From the NCBI RefSeq assembly GCF_001418565.1, contig NZ_LIQQ01000124.1, forward strand, positions 1 through 52,416: a stretch of DNA of 52,416 bases, given 5' to 3'. This DNA comes from Streptomyces graminilatus. Lineage in GTDB: Bacteria > Actinomycetota > Actinomycetes > Streptomycetales > Streptomycetaceae. Below are positions 8,330 to 16,802 of the stretch, one piece after another. Position numbers and translations under genes: made by a program. The notes under the pieces were generated by a model that saw only the letters and a program-made list of their open reading frames with translations, was not told the origin of the DNA and ran no database searches. Within the stretch, counting starts at the first letter, position 1, and each line of letters opens with the position of its first letter.

Positions 8330-8417
8330 TTGCTGGCATATGTGTGCGGACTGTGGTTCTCCGCGCCTCGGGGGCGGCACCATGAGAAATCGAGTCAATA
8401 CGGGTCGGGAGGACAGC

Positions 8418-9728
8418 GTGGCGAATCCGCCGATGGACGTCGGGCGGCTTGTCGCCCGTGACGGGGCGCAGGCGGCTCGGCTGCTCAGTGACGTGCGCGC
8501 GGCCCGCCTCACCGGACAGCGGCCGCTCCTGGCGCCCCGGCCCGTGATCGACCAGTCCTGGGACCGGATGCTGCGCGGCGGTGTCGACCCGGACCACGAC
8601 TTCCGGACCGGGCTGCTGACCCGCGAGGAGCTGGAGCGCCGGCGTGCGGCCTCCCGGCTGCGGCATGTCCTGCCGGTGCTGCGGCAGGGGCTGTTGTCGG
8701 TCGCGGACATCACCCGGCACATCATGGTCGTCGCCGACGAGGACGGCCGGGTGCTGTGGCGCGAGGGCTGTTCTCCGGTGCTGCGCAAGGCCGACTCGAT
8801 CGGGTTCGAGCCGGGCGCCGACTGGGCCGAGGGCGTCGTCGGGACCAACGGTGTGGGCACTCCGGTGGTCGCCCGGCGCCCCGTACAGGTCTTCGCCTCC
8901 GAGCACTTCGTACGGTCCCACGCCACCTGGACGTGCACGGGCGCCCCGATCACCGATCCGCGTGACGGCACGCTGATCGGCGTGGTGGATGTGAGCGGCC
9001 CGCTGGAGACCATGCACCCGGCCACGCTCGCCTGGGTCGACTCGGTCGCCAAGCTCGCCGAGGCCCGGCTGCGGGAGTTGCACCACCGGTCGCTGGAGCG
9101 GCTGCGTACGGCGGCGGCGCCGGTGCTGGCGCGGCTCGGCGGGCGGGCCCTTGCGGTGGACCGGGACGGCTGGACGGCAGCGGTCACCGGTCTGCCGTAC
9201 ACGAGCCGGGTCGCGCTGCCCAAGTCGCTGTCGCCGGGCCGGTGTTGGCTGCCTTCGCTGGGGCTGTGCGCGGTGGAGCCGCTGGCGGGCGGCTGGCTGG
9301 TCCGCGTCGCCGCCGAGCCCGAGGGACGCGGCGACTCTCGGGTCGTGCTGGATCTGCGCGGGCCGCGCCGCTGGTCGGTGGCCGTGTCGGGCCCGGCGGG
9401 CTCCTGGGCGCACGAACTGAGTCCCCGGCACGCCGAGTTGCTGTATCTCCTGACCCTGCACCCGGCCGGCCGCAGTGCGGCGGGCCTGGCCGACGACCTG
9501 TTCTCGGACCCGGCCCGCACGGTGACCGTGCGCGCGGAGATGTCGCGGATACGCCGGTATCTCGGGTCGTTCCTGGAGCACCGTCCGTACCGCTTCGGCG
9601 AGGACACGGAAGTCACCGTCCTCCTGCCGGACGATCCCCGCGATCTGCTGCCCCACTCGACGGCCCCGTCCGTGGCCCGGGAACGGGTCCCGGGGTCCGG
9701 CGGGCGGGCGGCGGACGACGCACAGTGA
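8418..9728 (+). CDS. GAF-domain transcriptional regulator (AcoR N-terminus-like)
   Basis: Regulatory protein of 436 aa. Residues ~90-240 are a GAF sensor domain of the type seen in acetoin regulator AcoR (SWDRMLRGGVDPDHD, VADEDGRVLWREG, GTNGVGTPVVARRPVQVF, GVVDVSGPLETMHP). The sigma54 AAA+ module of AcoR is absent. The C-terminal part ends in a winged-helix-like region (LSPRHAELLYLLTLHPAG, VTVRAEMSRIRRYLG). In actinobacteria such proteins often control alcohol or aldehyde dehydrogenase genes; none is adjacent here. I choose GTG 8418 because GGGAGGA lies five bases upstream; an ATG at 8382 in frame has only a weak site. Confidence 0.85.
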   Translation: MANPPMDVGRLVARDGAQAARLLSDVRAARLTGQRPLLAPRPVIDQSWDRMLRGGVDPDHDFRTGLLTREELERRRAASRLRHVLPVLRQGLLSVADITRHIMVVADEDGRVLWREGCSPVLRKADSIGFEPGADWAEGVVGTNGVGTPVVARRPVQVFASEHFVRSHATWTCTGAPITDPRDGTLIGVVDVSGPLETMHPATLAWVDSVAKLAEARLRELHHRSLERLRTAAAPVLARLGGRALAVDRDGWTAAVTGLPYTSRVALPKSLSPGRCWLPSLGLCAVEPLAGGWLVRVAAEPEGRGDSRVVLDLRGPRRWSVAVSGPAGSWAHELSPRHAELLYLLTLHPAGRSAAGLADDLFSDPARTVTVRAEMSRIRRYLGSFLEHRPYRFGEDTEVTVLLPDDPRDLLPHSTAPSVARERVPGSGGRAADDAQ

Positions 9729-9918
9729 CCCGCACGTGACACCGGGGTGAGAAAACGTGTCCGAACGGCCCCCGGGTTCAACACAGGGGCAAGGATTCCG
9801 ACGTATTCGACCAGGCCCGGCGCCCCCTGACGTACCATCCTTCCCACGGCCCCCCACACTGCGACCCGGGTTCAACGTACGGAACGCGAGCCGCAGTTGG
9901 CCTGCCTCGGGAGGATGA

Positions 9919-11325
9919 ATGACGTATCGCGGCAGACACCGCAGGCAGAAGAGGGGCAGAGCGCTGCGCGGCGTGCTCGCCGGAACCGCCCTCGCCCTGA
10001 CCGCCGCCGCCACCATCGTGAGCGCCTCCCAGGCTGTGAGCAGCGACAACCCGGGGCCCCTACGGTCCGTGACGTCCGCCGCCGAGCTGAAGGACTTCCA
10101 GCTCAAGGAGCATCTGGCTTCGAGGAGTTCACTCGACCGGCTGGCAACCTCCATGGGCGGCACGGTGGGTGTGAGCACCGTCCTGGAGCACACCAACCGC
10201 ACGATGCGCGGCGCGACCCAGTGCGCCGCCACCGAGACCGGTGCGTTGCCCGTCGCCCCGACGGCCACCCGCGCGTACTGCTGGGACGAGGCCGACTCTG
10301 CCAGTCAGCGCTGGCTGCCGCAGTCCGTGACCACCTCGGGCGACGCGGACGAGGACGGCCGCTGGGGCGCCAACCGGGTGATCCTGTCCGGCTGGACGCA
10401 CAACGACGCCAAACCGGACGAACCCGAGGTGTCCCGTGGTCTCGCGCGGGTCGCCGTCATCGACGCGAACGACCTGGCCGACATGACGTACCGCTGGGTG
10501 CTCCTGGTCGTCCCGACCGAGGACGGCTCCGACTACCGCAAGCTGTCCTCGTCTATCTCCGGCATGGTCTGGTACCAGGACAAGCTGCTGGTCACCGCCT
10601 CGACCACGGACACCGACCGCAGATCCCTGTACGTCTACGACCTGAACCGCATCCAGCGCGCCTCGGTCGACAGTCCGGCGGTCGGCCGGGTGGCCGGCGG
10701 CTGGTCGGCGCACGGGTACGGCTATGTCATGCCCGCCGTCGCCTCGTACAGCCTGACCGGCGGCAGGTGCGATCCGTCCGCCGACGACCGCGTCCCCTGT
10801 TTCGGCTCCCTCTCGCTCGACCGCAGCTCCACGCCGGACAGTCTGGTGGCGAGCGAGTCGTTCGCGGCCGGGGCCGACCGGCGCAGCCGCCTGTGGCGCT
10901 ACTCGTTCAGCACGGCGGGCGACCGCTCCGGCCTCCTCGCCGCCGACGCCCTGGGCCGGGTGAACGCGGTCGAGGCGTACTCGACGAAGGCCACCGGCAT
11001 CCAGGGCGTGCTGTCCTACCGGTCGACGGGCGACGAGAAGGCGGACTGGTACGTCGGTCTCGCCAAGGGCGCCAAGGACCGCCACGGCACCCTGTGGCGC
11101 CTGGACTCCGACGGCGCGAAGGCGGCCCGCTGCGGCCCGGACGACGAGTCCCGCCGCTGCTGGGGCGAACACGCCGAGTCCCTCTCCTACTGGGAAGGCA
11201 CGGGCGAACTCTGGTCCCTGACGGAGTGGGCGGCGGACGCGCGGTCGGGCTGGCACGGAACACCGGTCCCGGAACGGATCCTGTACGCGGTACCGCTGTC
11301 GTCGATCACCGGTTCGCTGAAGTAG
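9919..11325 (+). CDS. Secreted protein of unknown function
   Basis: Exported protein of 468 aa. A basic N-terminus (RGRHRRQKRGR) and hydrophobic stretch (LAGTALALTAAATIV) form a Sec signal peptide, likely cut after SASQA near residue 37. The mature protein has no membrane anchor. It contains repeated aromatic/short-strand blocks (SGMVWYQDKLLVTAS, RSLYVYDLNRIQ, GTLWRLDSDG, YWEGTGELWSLTEW, RILYAVPLSSI) spaced like beta-propeller blades, with several Cys in pairs suggesting disulfides (RCDPSADDRVPC; RCGPDDESRRC). The ATG has a perfect GGGAGGA five bases upstream. I do not recognise a family; the propeller reading is an inference. Confidence 0.85.
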   Translation: MTYRGRHRRQKRGRALRGVLAGTALALTAAATIVSASQAVSSDNPGPLRSVTSAAELKDFQLKEHLASRSSLDRLATSMGGTVGVSTVLEHTNRTMRGATQCAATETGALPVAPTATRAYCWDEADSASQRWLPQSVTTSGDADEDGRWGANRVILSGWTHNDAKPDEPEVSRGLARVAVIDANDLADMTYRWVLLVVPTEDGSDYRKLSSSISGMVWYQDKLLVTASTTDTDRRSLYVYDLNRIQRASVDSPAVGRVAGGWSAHGYGYVMPAVASYSLTGGRCDPSADDRVPCFGSLSLDRSSTPDSLVASESFAAGADRRSRLWRYSFSTAGDRSGLLAADALGRVNAVEAYSTKATGIQGVLSYRSTGDEKADWYVGLAKGAKDRHGTLWRLDSDGAKAARCGPDDESRRCWGEHAESLSYWEGTGELWSLTEWAADARSGWHGTPVPERILYAVPLSSITGSLK

Positions 11326-11384
11326 CGAGGGATTCGGGCAGGGTGCACTGAGGTAGGTCGGAGGTGCGCGCAGCGCCTCCGACA

Positions 11385-11502
11385 GGGGCGCGGGACTGTA
11401 TCCGATCCGCGGCTCGACAGCGCCCCGCTTTAGGGGCGCGGGGCTGTATGCGATTTGCGGCTCCGCCGCGTGGGCGCGACCAGCCCCCACCGGGCCGCAC
11501 AC
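11385..11502. repeat. Dispersed Streptomyces-type intergenic repeat, partly duplicated
   Basis: Two 32-bp direct copies starting AGGGGCGCGGG lie at 11385-11416 and 11433-11464 (28/32 identical). The second runs on into GCGCGACCAGCCCCCACCGG. The same module occurs reversed at 33617-33656. Such GGGGCGCGGGG...GACCAGCCCCCACCGG units are spread between genes in many Streptomyces chromosomes. They can fold into GC-rich hairpins and lie between convergent genes here. Confidence 0.65.
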
Positions 11503-11508
11503 GATGAA

Positions 11509-12519
11509 CTACGTAGCGCTGCGCTCACTCACTTCCCGCAACTCCTGTTCCCCCGGCTCACTGGGCCGCCCCTCACGCAACAGCTCGCGCCAATGTTCCC
11601 GACTCCAGTCGGCCGGCGCACTCCCCCCGGTGAACTCCTCCACCAACGCCACGAACCGCGCCGGATCACTGTGGAACGGAAAATGCCCCGCCCCCTCAAA
11701 AATCTCCAGCCGACTCCCGGGCATCGCCTCATGCGCCCCATAGGCGTGCCGCACCGGCACCACACTGTCCCGGTCACCCCACAACAACATCGTGGGCATG
11801 CCCTCAGTGAGATAGCACCGGTCGAGCATGGTCACCACCTGCCCGCGCCAGTCGACCACCGCGCGCAGCGTACGGATGAAGGCGTTGCGCGAGGTCTCGT
11901 CGGGCAACGCGTCCACCAGAGTCAGCAACTCGGGCGCGTCCCGCCCCAGATCGGTGTCGAGAAGTTTCATCAGCCCTACGACGAGCCCCACTTGAAGCCG
12001 CATCCCTGGCAACCGCAGGGCGGACAGCACGAGATGGGCGCCCGGCAGCGACACCGCCCGCAGGACGGGGTTGACCTCACGGCCGACACCGCCCGCGCTG
12101 ACGAGGATGAGCCGCTCGGTGCGCTCGGGGAACTGGTAGGCGAACTGCATGGCCACCCCGCCGCCGAGGGAGTGTCCGACGAGCGTCGCGGACTCGATGC
12201 CGAGGGTGGTGAGCAGATCGCGCACACCGTTGGCGTAGGCGGCCACCGAGTAGTCGGCGCGCGGCTTGTCGGAGGCGCCGTGGCCGAGCAGGTCGGGGGC
12301 GATCACGGTGTGGCTGCGGGCGAGGTCGGGGATCAGTTCGGCCCAGGTCGCCGAGGAGTCCCCGATCCCGTGGATCAGGACGAGGGCGGGGCCCTGGCCG
12401 GCCATCCGGAAGGCCCGGCGGTACCCGTGCACGACGCGGTACCGCAGTTCGAGTTCGCCGTCGCCGACCGGTCGCAGCCGCACGGCCCGTGCCGGTCCGC
12501 GCCGCGGGACGTCCGTCAC
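11509..12519 (-). CDS. Alpha/beta-fold hydrolase
   Basis: Cytosolic alpha/beta hydrolase, 336 aa. The family motifs are present in order: LVLIHGIGDSSATW with the oxyanion HG, APDLLGHGASDKP, the nucleophile elbow GHSLGGG, the acid strand TMLLWGDRDSVVP, and EGAGHFPFHSDP with the catalytic His. A ~50-residue N-terminal extension (LRPVGDGELELRYRVVHGYRRAF) precedes the core. The GTG at 12519 is chosen because GGGGAGG lies ~7 bases upstream; a longer ORF to 12621 lacks such a site. Substrate is unknown. It is transcribed away from the small gene at 12743 and has no operon partner. Confidence 0.88.
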   Translation of the reverse strand: MTDVPRRGPARAVRLRPVGDGELELRYRVVHGYRRAFRMAGQGPALVLIHGIGDSSATWAELIPDLARSHTVIAPDLLGHGASDKPRADYSVAAYANGVRDLLTTLGIESATLVGHSLGGGVAMQFAYQFPERTERLILVSAGGVGREVNPVLRAVSLPGAHLVLSALRLPGMRLQVGLVVGLMKLLDTDLGRDAPELLTLVDALPDETSRNAFIRTLRAVVDWRGQVVTMLDRCYLTEGMPTMLLWGDRDSVVPVRHAYGAHEAMPGSRLEIFEGAGHFPFHSDPARFVALVEEFTGGSAPADWSREHWRELLREGRPSEPGEQELREVSERSAT

Positions 12520-12695
12520 GCGCCCACCTCCCCGCTTCCTGTGCCCCGGTTCGTTGCCGAAAGCCCTTTCCCACCCAGCGTAGAAACCCCGTTCCCACAA
12601 GGCGTTTCGAGGAGGTTTCACGTCCGCTAACCGGGCGAACCGAGGTGTGCGGAAGCGGGATTGTCAGTGGCGGGCGGCAAGCTGGGGGACGCAGG

Positions 12696-12711
12696 GATGA
12701 GCAGATGAGCA
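12696..12711. repeat. Tandem 8-bp repeat
   Basis: GATGAGCAGATGAGCA, two exact 8-bp copies, in the leader of the 75-aa gene about 30 bp before its start. No function assigned. Confidence 0.35.
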
Positions 12712-12742
12712 GAACTGACGCCGACATGGGGAGAGCCGTCCG

Positions 12743-12970
12743 ATGCCGACCGCCGTACTGACCGACCGTGAGCGCACCGCCGTACAGGCCTACTTGCGGC
12801 TGCTGCACACCGTCCGCGCGGCCTTCGACATGCCGCCGGGCAGCCACCGGCCGCCCGTCGTACCGCCGGCCGTCCTCGCGGAGGCCGAGGCGGCCCTGGA
12901 GCGGGCGGGTCTGACGGGCAACGAGGAGCGGTTCTTCCGGTTGCTCAGACAGGCTGGTGCGGCACGCTGA
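12743..12970 (+). CDS. Small conserved-looking helical protein
   Basis: A 75-aa protein with no signal peptide or membrane segment. It is predicted by eye to be three helices (TDRERTAVQAYLRLLHTVRAAFDM; PAVLAEAEAALERAG; NEERFFRLLRQAG). GGGGAGAG seven bases upstream is a good ribosome binding site, and third-position GC is coding-like. Its 3' end overlaps the 3' end of the convergent phosphopantetheinyl transferase gene by 26 bp. No family recognised. Confidence 0.65.
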   Translation: MPTAVLTDRERTAVQAYLRLLHTVRAAFDMPPGSHRPPVVPPAVLAEAEAALERAGLTGNEERFFRLLRQAGAAR

Positions 12971-13676
12971 CCGCCGTCGCCAGCAGCCCGTGCCGCACGG
13001 TCCAGCGCCCGTCGAAGTGCCCGACCTCCCGGCCGTCGACGACCGGTCCGGGCACCAGCAGACGGGCCCGGAAGGTGCCGTACGGGTGCGGGCCCGGGCC
13101 GGTCGCCGTGAACGCTATGTCGGCCTCACTGAAGTCCAGCCACTTGCCGGTGAGCGGGAACCACGCCTTGTAGACCGCTTCCTTGGCGCTGAACAGCAGC
13201 CTGTCCCAGTGCACGGCGGGTCCGCCCGCGCCGGGGCCGGCGGCCGTCAGCGCGCGCAGGTGCGCCAGTTCGGTGGGCAGGGCCACCGAGTCGAGGACGC
13301 CCTCGGGCAGCGGCTGGTGGGGTTCGGCGTCGATGCCGATGGAGGCGAGGTCGGTGGCGCGGACCAGGGTGGCGGCGCAGTAGCCCTCGCAGTGGGTCAT
13401 GCTGCCGACCAGTCCGGCCGGCCACTGCGGGGCGCCCCGCTCACCGGGGAGCACGGGCTGCGGCGGCACGCCGAGCTTCTCCATGGCCCGGCGGGCACAG
13501 GCGCGGACGAGGGTGAACTCGCGCACGCGCTTGGCCACCGCCCGGCTCACGAGCGCCTCTTCCTCGGGGTACAGCGTCATGTCCCCGAGCCCGCCGGCGC
13601 CGTACGCCGCGTCGAGCGTCTCGTCACCGTACGCTTCCACGGCCACCGCCGTGGCCGGAAGCAGCTCCTCGATCAC
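12945..13676 (-). CDS. 4'-phosphopantetheinyl transferase (EntD/Sfp type)
   Basis: Enzyme of 243 aa that moves phosphopantetheine from CoA to a serine of carrier proteins, activating polyketide, fatty-acid or siderophore synthases. Diagnostic motifs: GSMTHCEGYCAA, the Mg-binding SIGIDAEPHQPLPEGV and the FSAKEAVYKAWFPLTGKWLDF signature. This spacing and the LYPEEEALVSRAVAKR..EF..VR.CAR start fit the EntD-like group rather than AcpS. The GTG start overlaps the stop of the metallophosphoesterase gene (GTGA, 13673-13676), so the two are translationally coupled. No biosynthetic cluster is seen beside it, suggesting a general housekeeping role. Confidence 0.93.
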   Translation of the reverse strand: MIEELLPATAVAVEAYGDETLDAAYGAGGLGDMTLYPEEEALVSRAVAKRVREFTLVRACARRAMEKLGVPPQPVLPGERGAPQWPAGLVGSMTHCEGYCAATLVRATDLASIGIDAEPHQPLPEGVLDSVALPTELAHLRALTAAGPGAGGPAVHWDRLLFSAKEAVYKAWFPLTGKWLDFSEADIAFTATGPGPHPYGTFRARLLVPGPVVDGREVGHFDGRWTVRHGLLATAVSVPHQPV

Positions 13677-14533
13677 CGGGTCCCGACCTCCATCGGCAGT
13701 ATGCGGCGCAGCCTTCCCGGGTCTCCGGGGCGCTTCTGCCATTCGCGGGGATAGCCCACGGACACTTCTTCGAAGCGGACGCCCTCGTGCCAGGTGGTGC
13801 GAGGGATGTGCAGATGGCCGTAGACCATGGTCTTGACCCGGAACCGGCGGTGCCAGTCGGCGGTCAGCGTGGTGCCGCACCACATGGCGAACTCGGGGTG
13901 CCACAGCACGTCCATGGGGTGCCGGTCGAGCGGATAGTGGTTGACGAGCACCGTCGGCAGGTCCTCGGGCAGCTCGGCGAGCCGCCGCTCCGTCTCGGCC
14001 ACCCGGGCGCGGCACCAGGCCTCGCGCGTCGGGTAGGGGTCGGGGTGCAGAAGGTACTCGTCGGTGCAGACGATGCCCGTGCTCTCCGCGTACGCGAGAC
14101 CCTCCGCCTTGGTGGCGCAGCCCTTCGGCAGGAAGGAGTAGTCGTACAGGAGGAAGAGCGGCGCGACGGCCACGGGGCCACCGGGGCCCTCCCACACGGG
14201 GTACGGGTCCTCGGGCGTCGTCACACCCAGCTCACGGCACAGGTCGACCAGGTGTTCGTAGCGGGCGACGCCGCGCAGGGTGACCGGGTCCGAGGGGTGG
14301 GTCCACAGCTCGTGGTTGCCGGGCGCCCAGATCACCTTGCGGAACCGTCCGGCGAGGGTTTCCAGGACCCAGCGGATGTCGGCCACGTTCTCCGACACGT
14401 CGCCGGCGACCAGGAGCCAGTCGTCGTCCGTCTCCGGGCGCATCTGTTCGACCAAAGCACGGTTCTCGGAGTAGCCGATGTGCAGATCACTGATCGCCAG
14501 GAGCTGTCCGGCACCGCCGGCCGTCGTCTCCAC
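13673..14533 (-). CDS. Calcineurin-like metallophosphoesterase
   Basis: Cytosolic phosphoesterase of 286 aa. All metal-binding motifs of the family are visible: ISDLHIGYSENR (DxH), LVAGDVSEN (GD), WAPGNHELW (GNHE), VLVNHYPLDRHP (H) and MVYGHLHIPRT (GHxH). Substrate is unknown. It is the first gene of a two-gene operon with the phosphopantetheinyl transferase; family members next to such transferases have been proposed to act on CoA or holo-carrier proteins, which is inference here. The GTG at 14533 (AAAGGGG upstream) is preferred over an ATG-less extension to 14614. Confidence 0.88.
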   Translation of the reverse strand: METTAGGAGQLLAISDLHIGYSENRALVEQMRPETDDDWLLVAGDVSENVADIRWVLETLAGRFRKVIWAPGNHELWTHPSDPVTLRGVARYEHLVDLCRELGVTTPEDPYPVWEGPGGPVAVAPLFLLYDYSFLPKGCATKAEGLAYAESTGIVCTDEYLLHPDPYPTREAWCRARVAETERRLAELPEDLPTVLVNHYPLDRHPMDVLWHPEFAMWCGTTLTADWHRRFRVKTMVYGHLHIPRTTWHEGVRFEEVSVGYPREWQKRPGDPGRLRRILPMEVGTR

Positions 14534-14898
14534 TCCAGCCCCTTTCGTATCCGAACTCGACTTCCGCGAGCGCAGGTTCGGATCAACAAGAACACATCCC
14601 CGACAGCCCGACAAGTGTGAGCTTCCGCTCGTCGGAGGCCCTCTCCTCGCAGCTCACCGGCCGGGCCGAAGATCATTACAGGTGGGCACCGGGAGCACAC
14701 AAGGCAACACACGGGGTACTGCTGTCAATTCCGTAACACGCGCGTAGCAGGAACAGGGCCTTCGGAGCCTTATGATCGCCTCAACACTTCCGCCAAGAAC
14801 CCGGTTCGCACCCGGCGGCTTGTCGTGTTCCCAACTCTCCCCTGGCCGGGCTCGGCCCTTGCTTCGCCGTGCCCGTGAACCTTGAAAGGTGGCCCTGC
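14534..14898. promoter_or_regulatory. Divergent promoter region between phosphoesterase and ATP-grasp genes
   Basis: A 365-bp stretch with no gene. On the left an inverted repeat ATCCGAAC...GTTCGGAT (arms 14549-14556 and 14576-14583) lies in the phosphoesterase leader. On the right TATGAT at 14771-14776 is a good -10 hexamer for the ATP-grasp gene, leaving a leader of about 115 nt; no matching -35 is obvious. A ribosome binding site GAAAGGTGG sits just before 14899. Confidence 0.45.
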
Positions 14899-16059
14899 AT
14901 GGTCTCTCGCGTACGCGTCTGGCTGAACCGCACGTACGCGGAGAACGTGTTCTTCATGGAACAGCTGAGGAGAAATCCCAGCGACCGCGCGGTCGAGATT
15001 CACGCCACCCACGGGGACGCCGACTCCCCCGTCCTGGCCGCCGCCGACACCGCCGCCATGGAGCCCGAGGGCCTGTCCCCCGCCGCGTACGTGGAGTACG
15101 CGCTCGACCAGTGCGACCGCCGCGAGATCGACGTGTTCGTGCCCCGGCTGCACCAGGACGCGATCGTCGAGCACCGCGCGGACTTCGAGGCGGTCGGCAC
15201 CAAGCTGCTCGCGCCGACGCCGGAGGCGGTGGCCGTCTTCCAGGACAAGGCGACCGCGTACCAGGCCGTCGAGGCCGTCGGAGTGCCGGTGCCGCCGTGG
15301 TGGCGGGTCCGCAGCGCCGACGAACTCCTCGCCGCTGTCGAGGAGTTGGAGGCCGGCGGCCACAAGGCGTGCTTCAAGCCGGCCGCGGGCGCGGGCGGGG
15401 TGGGCTTCCGGGTGATCACCCGCGCCCCCTTCTCGATGTCGCACCTCAACGGGTTCCCCTCCCCCTACGTCCAGTTGGACATGGTGCTCGACGTCCTGCG
15501 GAACACGGACGAGGACGTGGACTGGCTGGTGATGCCCCGTCTGGAGCAGCCGGAGGTGTCCGTCGACTGCCTCACCGGCCCCGACTCGCGCATCCGGATG
15601 GCGATCGGCCGCACCAAGAACGGCCGGCGGCGCGGCTTCACGCTCGACGAGGCCTGGCTGGAGCCCGCGCGGCTCATCGCCGAGGGCTTCGGGCTGCACC
15701 ACCTGAGCAACATCCAGTTCCGGATGTACGAGGACCGGCCGGTGCTGATGGACGTCAACACGCGTCCCGCCGGCGGTCTGCACCAGCTCTCGCTGTGCGG
15801 CATCAACGCCCCCTGGGCGGCAGTGCAGTTGGCGCTCGGCGAGGACCCGGGCGACCTGGTGCCGCCGTTCCTCGGCCAGGACTACGCGGTGATCTCCGCG
15901 CCGCGCCCGGTACGCACGGTGTCGGCGCCCGCGGACGAGGTCCCGGCGCCCACGGTGTCCGCAGTACCGGCGCGTGCTACCGAGCAGCTGGTGTCGGAGA
16001 CCGTCGAGACGTCCTCCACCGAAGCGGCGGCCGGAGCGGCTGCGGGAGCGTCGGCCTAG
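14899..16059 (+). CDS. ATP-grasp domain protein
   Basis: Carboxylate-amine/thiol-ligase fold protein of 386 aa, cytosolic. An N-terminal pre-ATP-grasp region (VSRVRVWLNRTYAENVFFMEQLRRN) is followed by the ATP-grasp core: KATAYQAVEAVGVPVPPWW, the nucleotide loop CFKPAAGAGGVGFRVI, and the metal-binding VLMDVNTRPAGGLHQL with Asp and Asn-x-Arg. The C-terminal ~50 residues are Ala/Val/Thr-rich and low complexity. The start ATG 14899 has AAAGGTGG upstream; an in-frame ATG at 14869 lacks one. Substrates are unknown. It stands alone between a promoter region and a strong terminator, next to the phosphopantetheinyl transferase pair. Confidence 0.85.
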   Translation: MVSRVRVWLNRTYAENVFFMEQLRRNPSDRAVEIHATHGDADSPVLAAADTAAMEPEGLSPAAYVEYALDQCDRREIDVFVPRLHQDAIVEHRADFEAVGTKLLAPTPEAVAVFQDKATAYQAVEAVGVPVPPWWRVRSADELLAAVEELEAGGHKACFKPAAGAGGVGFRVITRAPFSMSHLNGFPSPYVQLDMVLDVLRNTDEDVDWLVMPRLEQPEVSVDCLTGPDSRIRMAIGRTKNGRRRGFTLDEAWLEPARLIAEGFGLHHLSNIQFRMYEDRPVLMDVNTRPAGGLHQLSLCGINAPWAAVQLALGEDPGDLVPPFLGQDYAVISAPRPVRTVSAPADEVPAPTVSAVPARATEQLVSETVETSSTEAAAGAAAGASA

Positions 16060-16069
16060 TCTTCTTCTG

Positions 16070-16111
16070 AGGCCTGGGCCAGGACCGACCGACAGGTCCT
16101 GGCCCAGGCCT
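16070..16111 (+). terminator. Strong terminator after ATP-grasp gene
   Basis: Perfect 17-bp inverted repeat AGGCCTGGGCCAGGACC (16070-16086) and its complement (16095-16111) with an 8-nt loop, starting 11 bp after the stop codon. Confidence 0.8.
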
Positions 16112-16202
16112 TCCACGTCGGCCTGCGTGTACGGCGGATCCGTCGCCGGTCCGCCGTCGCGCTCGGCCAAATGGGTCGCGTGGCGTTCTCCCCCATCCGA
16201 GG

Positions 16203-16724
16203 ATGGCGGTCATGCAGCGCATCGAGTTCGTGCACTTTCCCGTCAGCGACGATCCGTCGGCCCCGCTCCGGTGGGGCATGCGTGTCGGCGGCACGGATCT
16301 GCGTGTGCTTGTCGCCAAGGCCACCCGCCACCTCTGGCGCAAGGAGCACCAGAAGTGGACCGAGGCCAAGCAGGAGCGCTTTCTGCTCACCCAGCACATC
16401 GGCCTCTACGTCGAGGAGGTCGGCGACCCCTTACGCCACTTCCTCGGTGACCCCTCGCCCAGGTTCACCGATTCCTGTGCCGGCGCCACCCCGCTCCTCG
16501 GCTGCGTCTGCGGCGACTGGGCCTGCTGGCCGCTGCTGGCGCTCGTCACCGCCACCTCCGAGACCGTCACCTGGTCGTCCTTCCGCCAGCCCCACCGCGA
16601 ACAGTGGGGCGAGCTGGACATGGGCCCGTACGTCTTCGACCGCACCGCCTACGAAGCCGCACTCGCGCACCCGGTCCGGCTCGACGAGGACCCGATCGGA
16701 CCGGACCCGGACGAGATGCCCTGA
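16203..16724 (+). CDS. Conserved hypothetical protein with TTA codon
   Basis: A 173-aa soluble protein. Notable parts are an N-terminal QRIEFVHFPVSDDPSAPLRWGMRVGG strand-rich start and a central GCVCGDWACWPLLALV block with three Cys, reminiscent of proteins that appear across Streptomyces without assigned function. Leu77 is encoded by TTA (16431-16433), the rare codon read only by the bldA tRNA in this genus, so translation may be delayed until development. The start may be ATG 16203 or ATG 16212; GAGG sits just before the first and ~10 bases before the second. It is followed by a hairpin at 16749. Confidence 0.8.
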   Translation: MAVMQRIEFVHFPVSDDPSAPLRWGMRVGGTDLRVLVAKATRHLWRKEHQKWTEAKQERFLLTQHIGLYVEEVGDPLRHFLGDPSPRFTDSCAGATPLLGCVCGDWACWPLLALVTATSETVTWSSFRQPHREQWGELDMGPYVFDRTAYEAALAHPVRLDEDPIGPDPDEMP

Positions 16725-16748
16725 CCCGCGACCGGCCGGGCACGCGAA

Positions 16749-16775
16749 GGGCGGGCCGCACCGAGCGACCCGCCC
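16749..16775. terminator. Hairpin between convergent genes
   Basis: GGGCGGG (16749-16755) pairs with CCCGCCC (16769-16775), loop 13 nt. It lies between the stops of the hypothetical gene and the alpha-mannosidase gene and may serve both. Confidence 0.4.
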
Positions 16776-16802
16776 CTCATCCTGCTAACGCCCTGGTGAC
16801 TC

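Noticed and set aside
8304..10268. 654-aa open frame antisense to the GAF regulator and secreted protein
   Set aside because: No ribosome binding site or motif; spans an intergenic promoter region.
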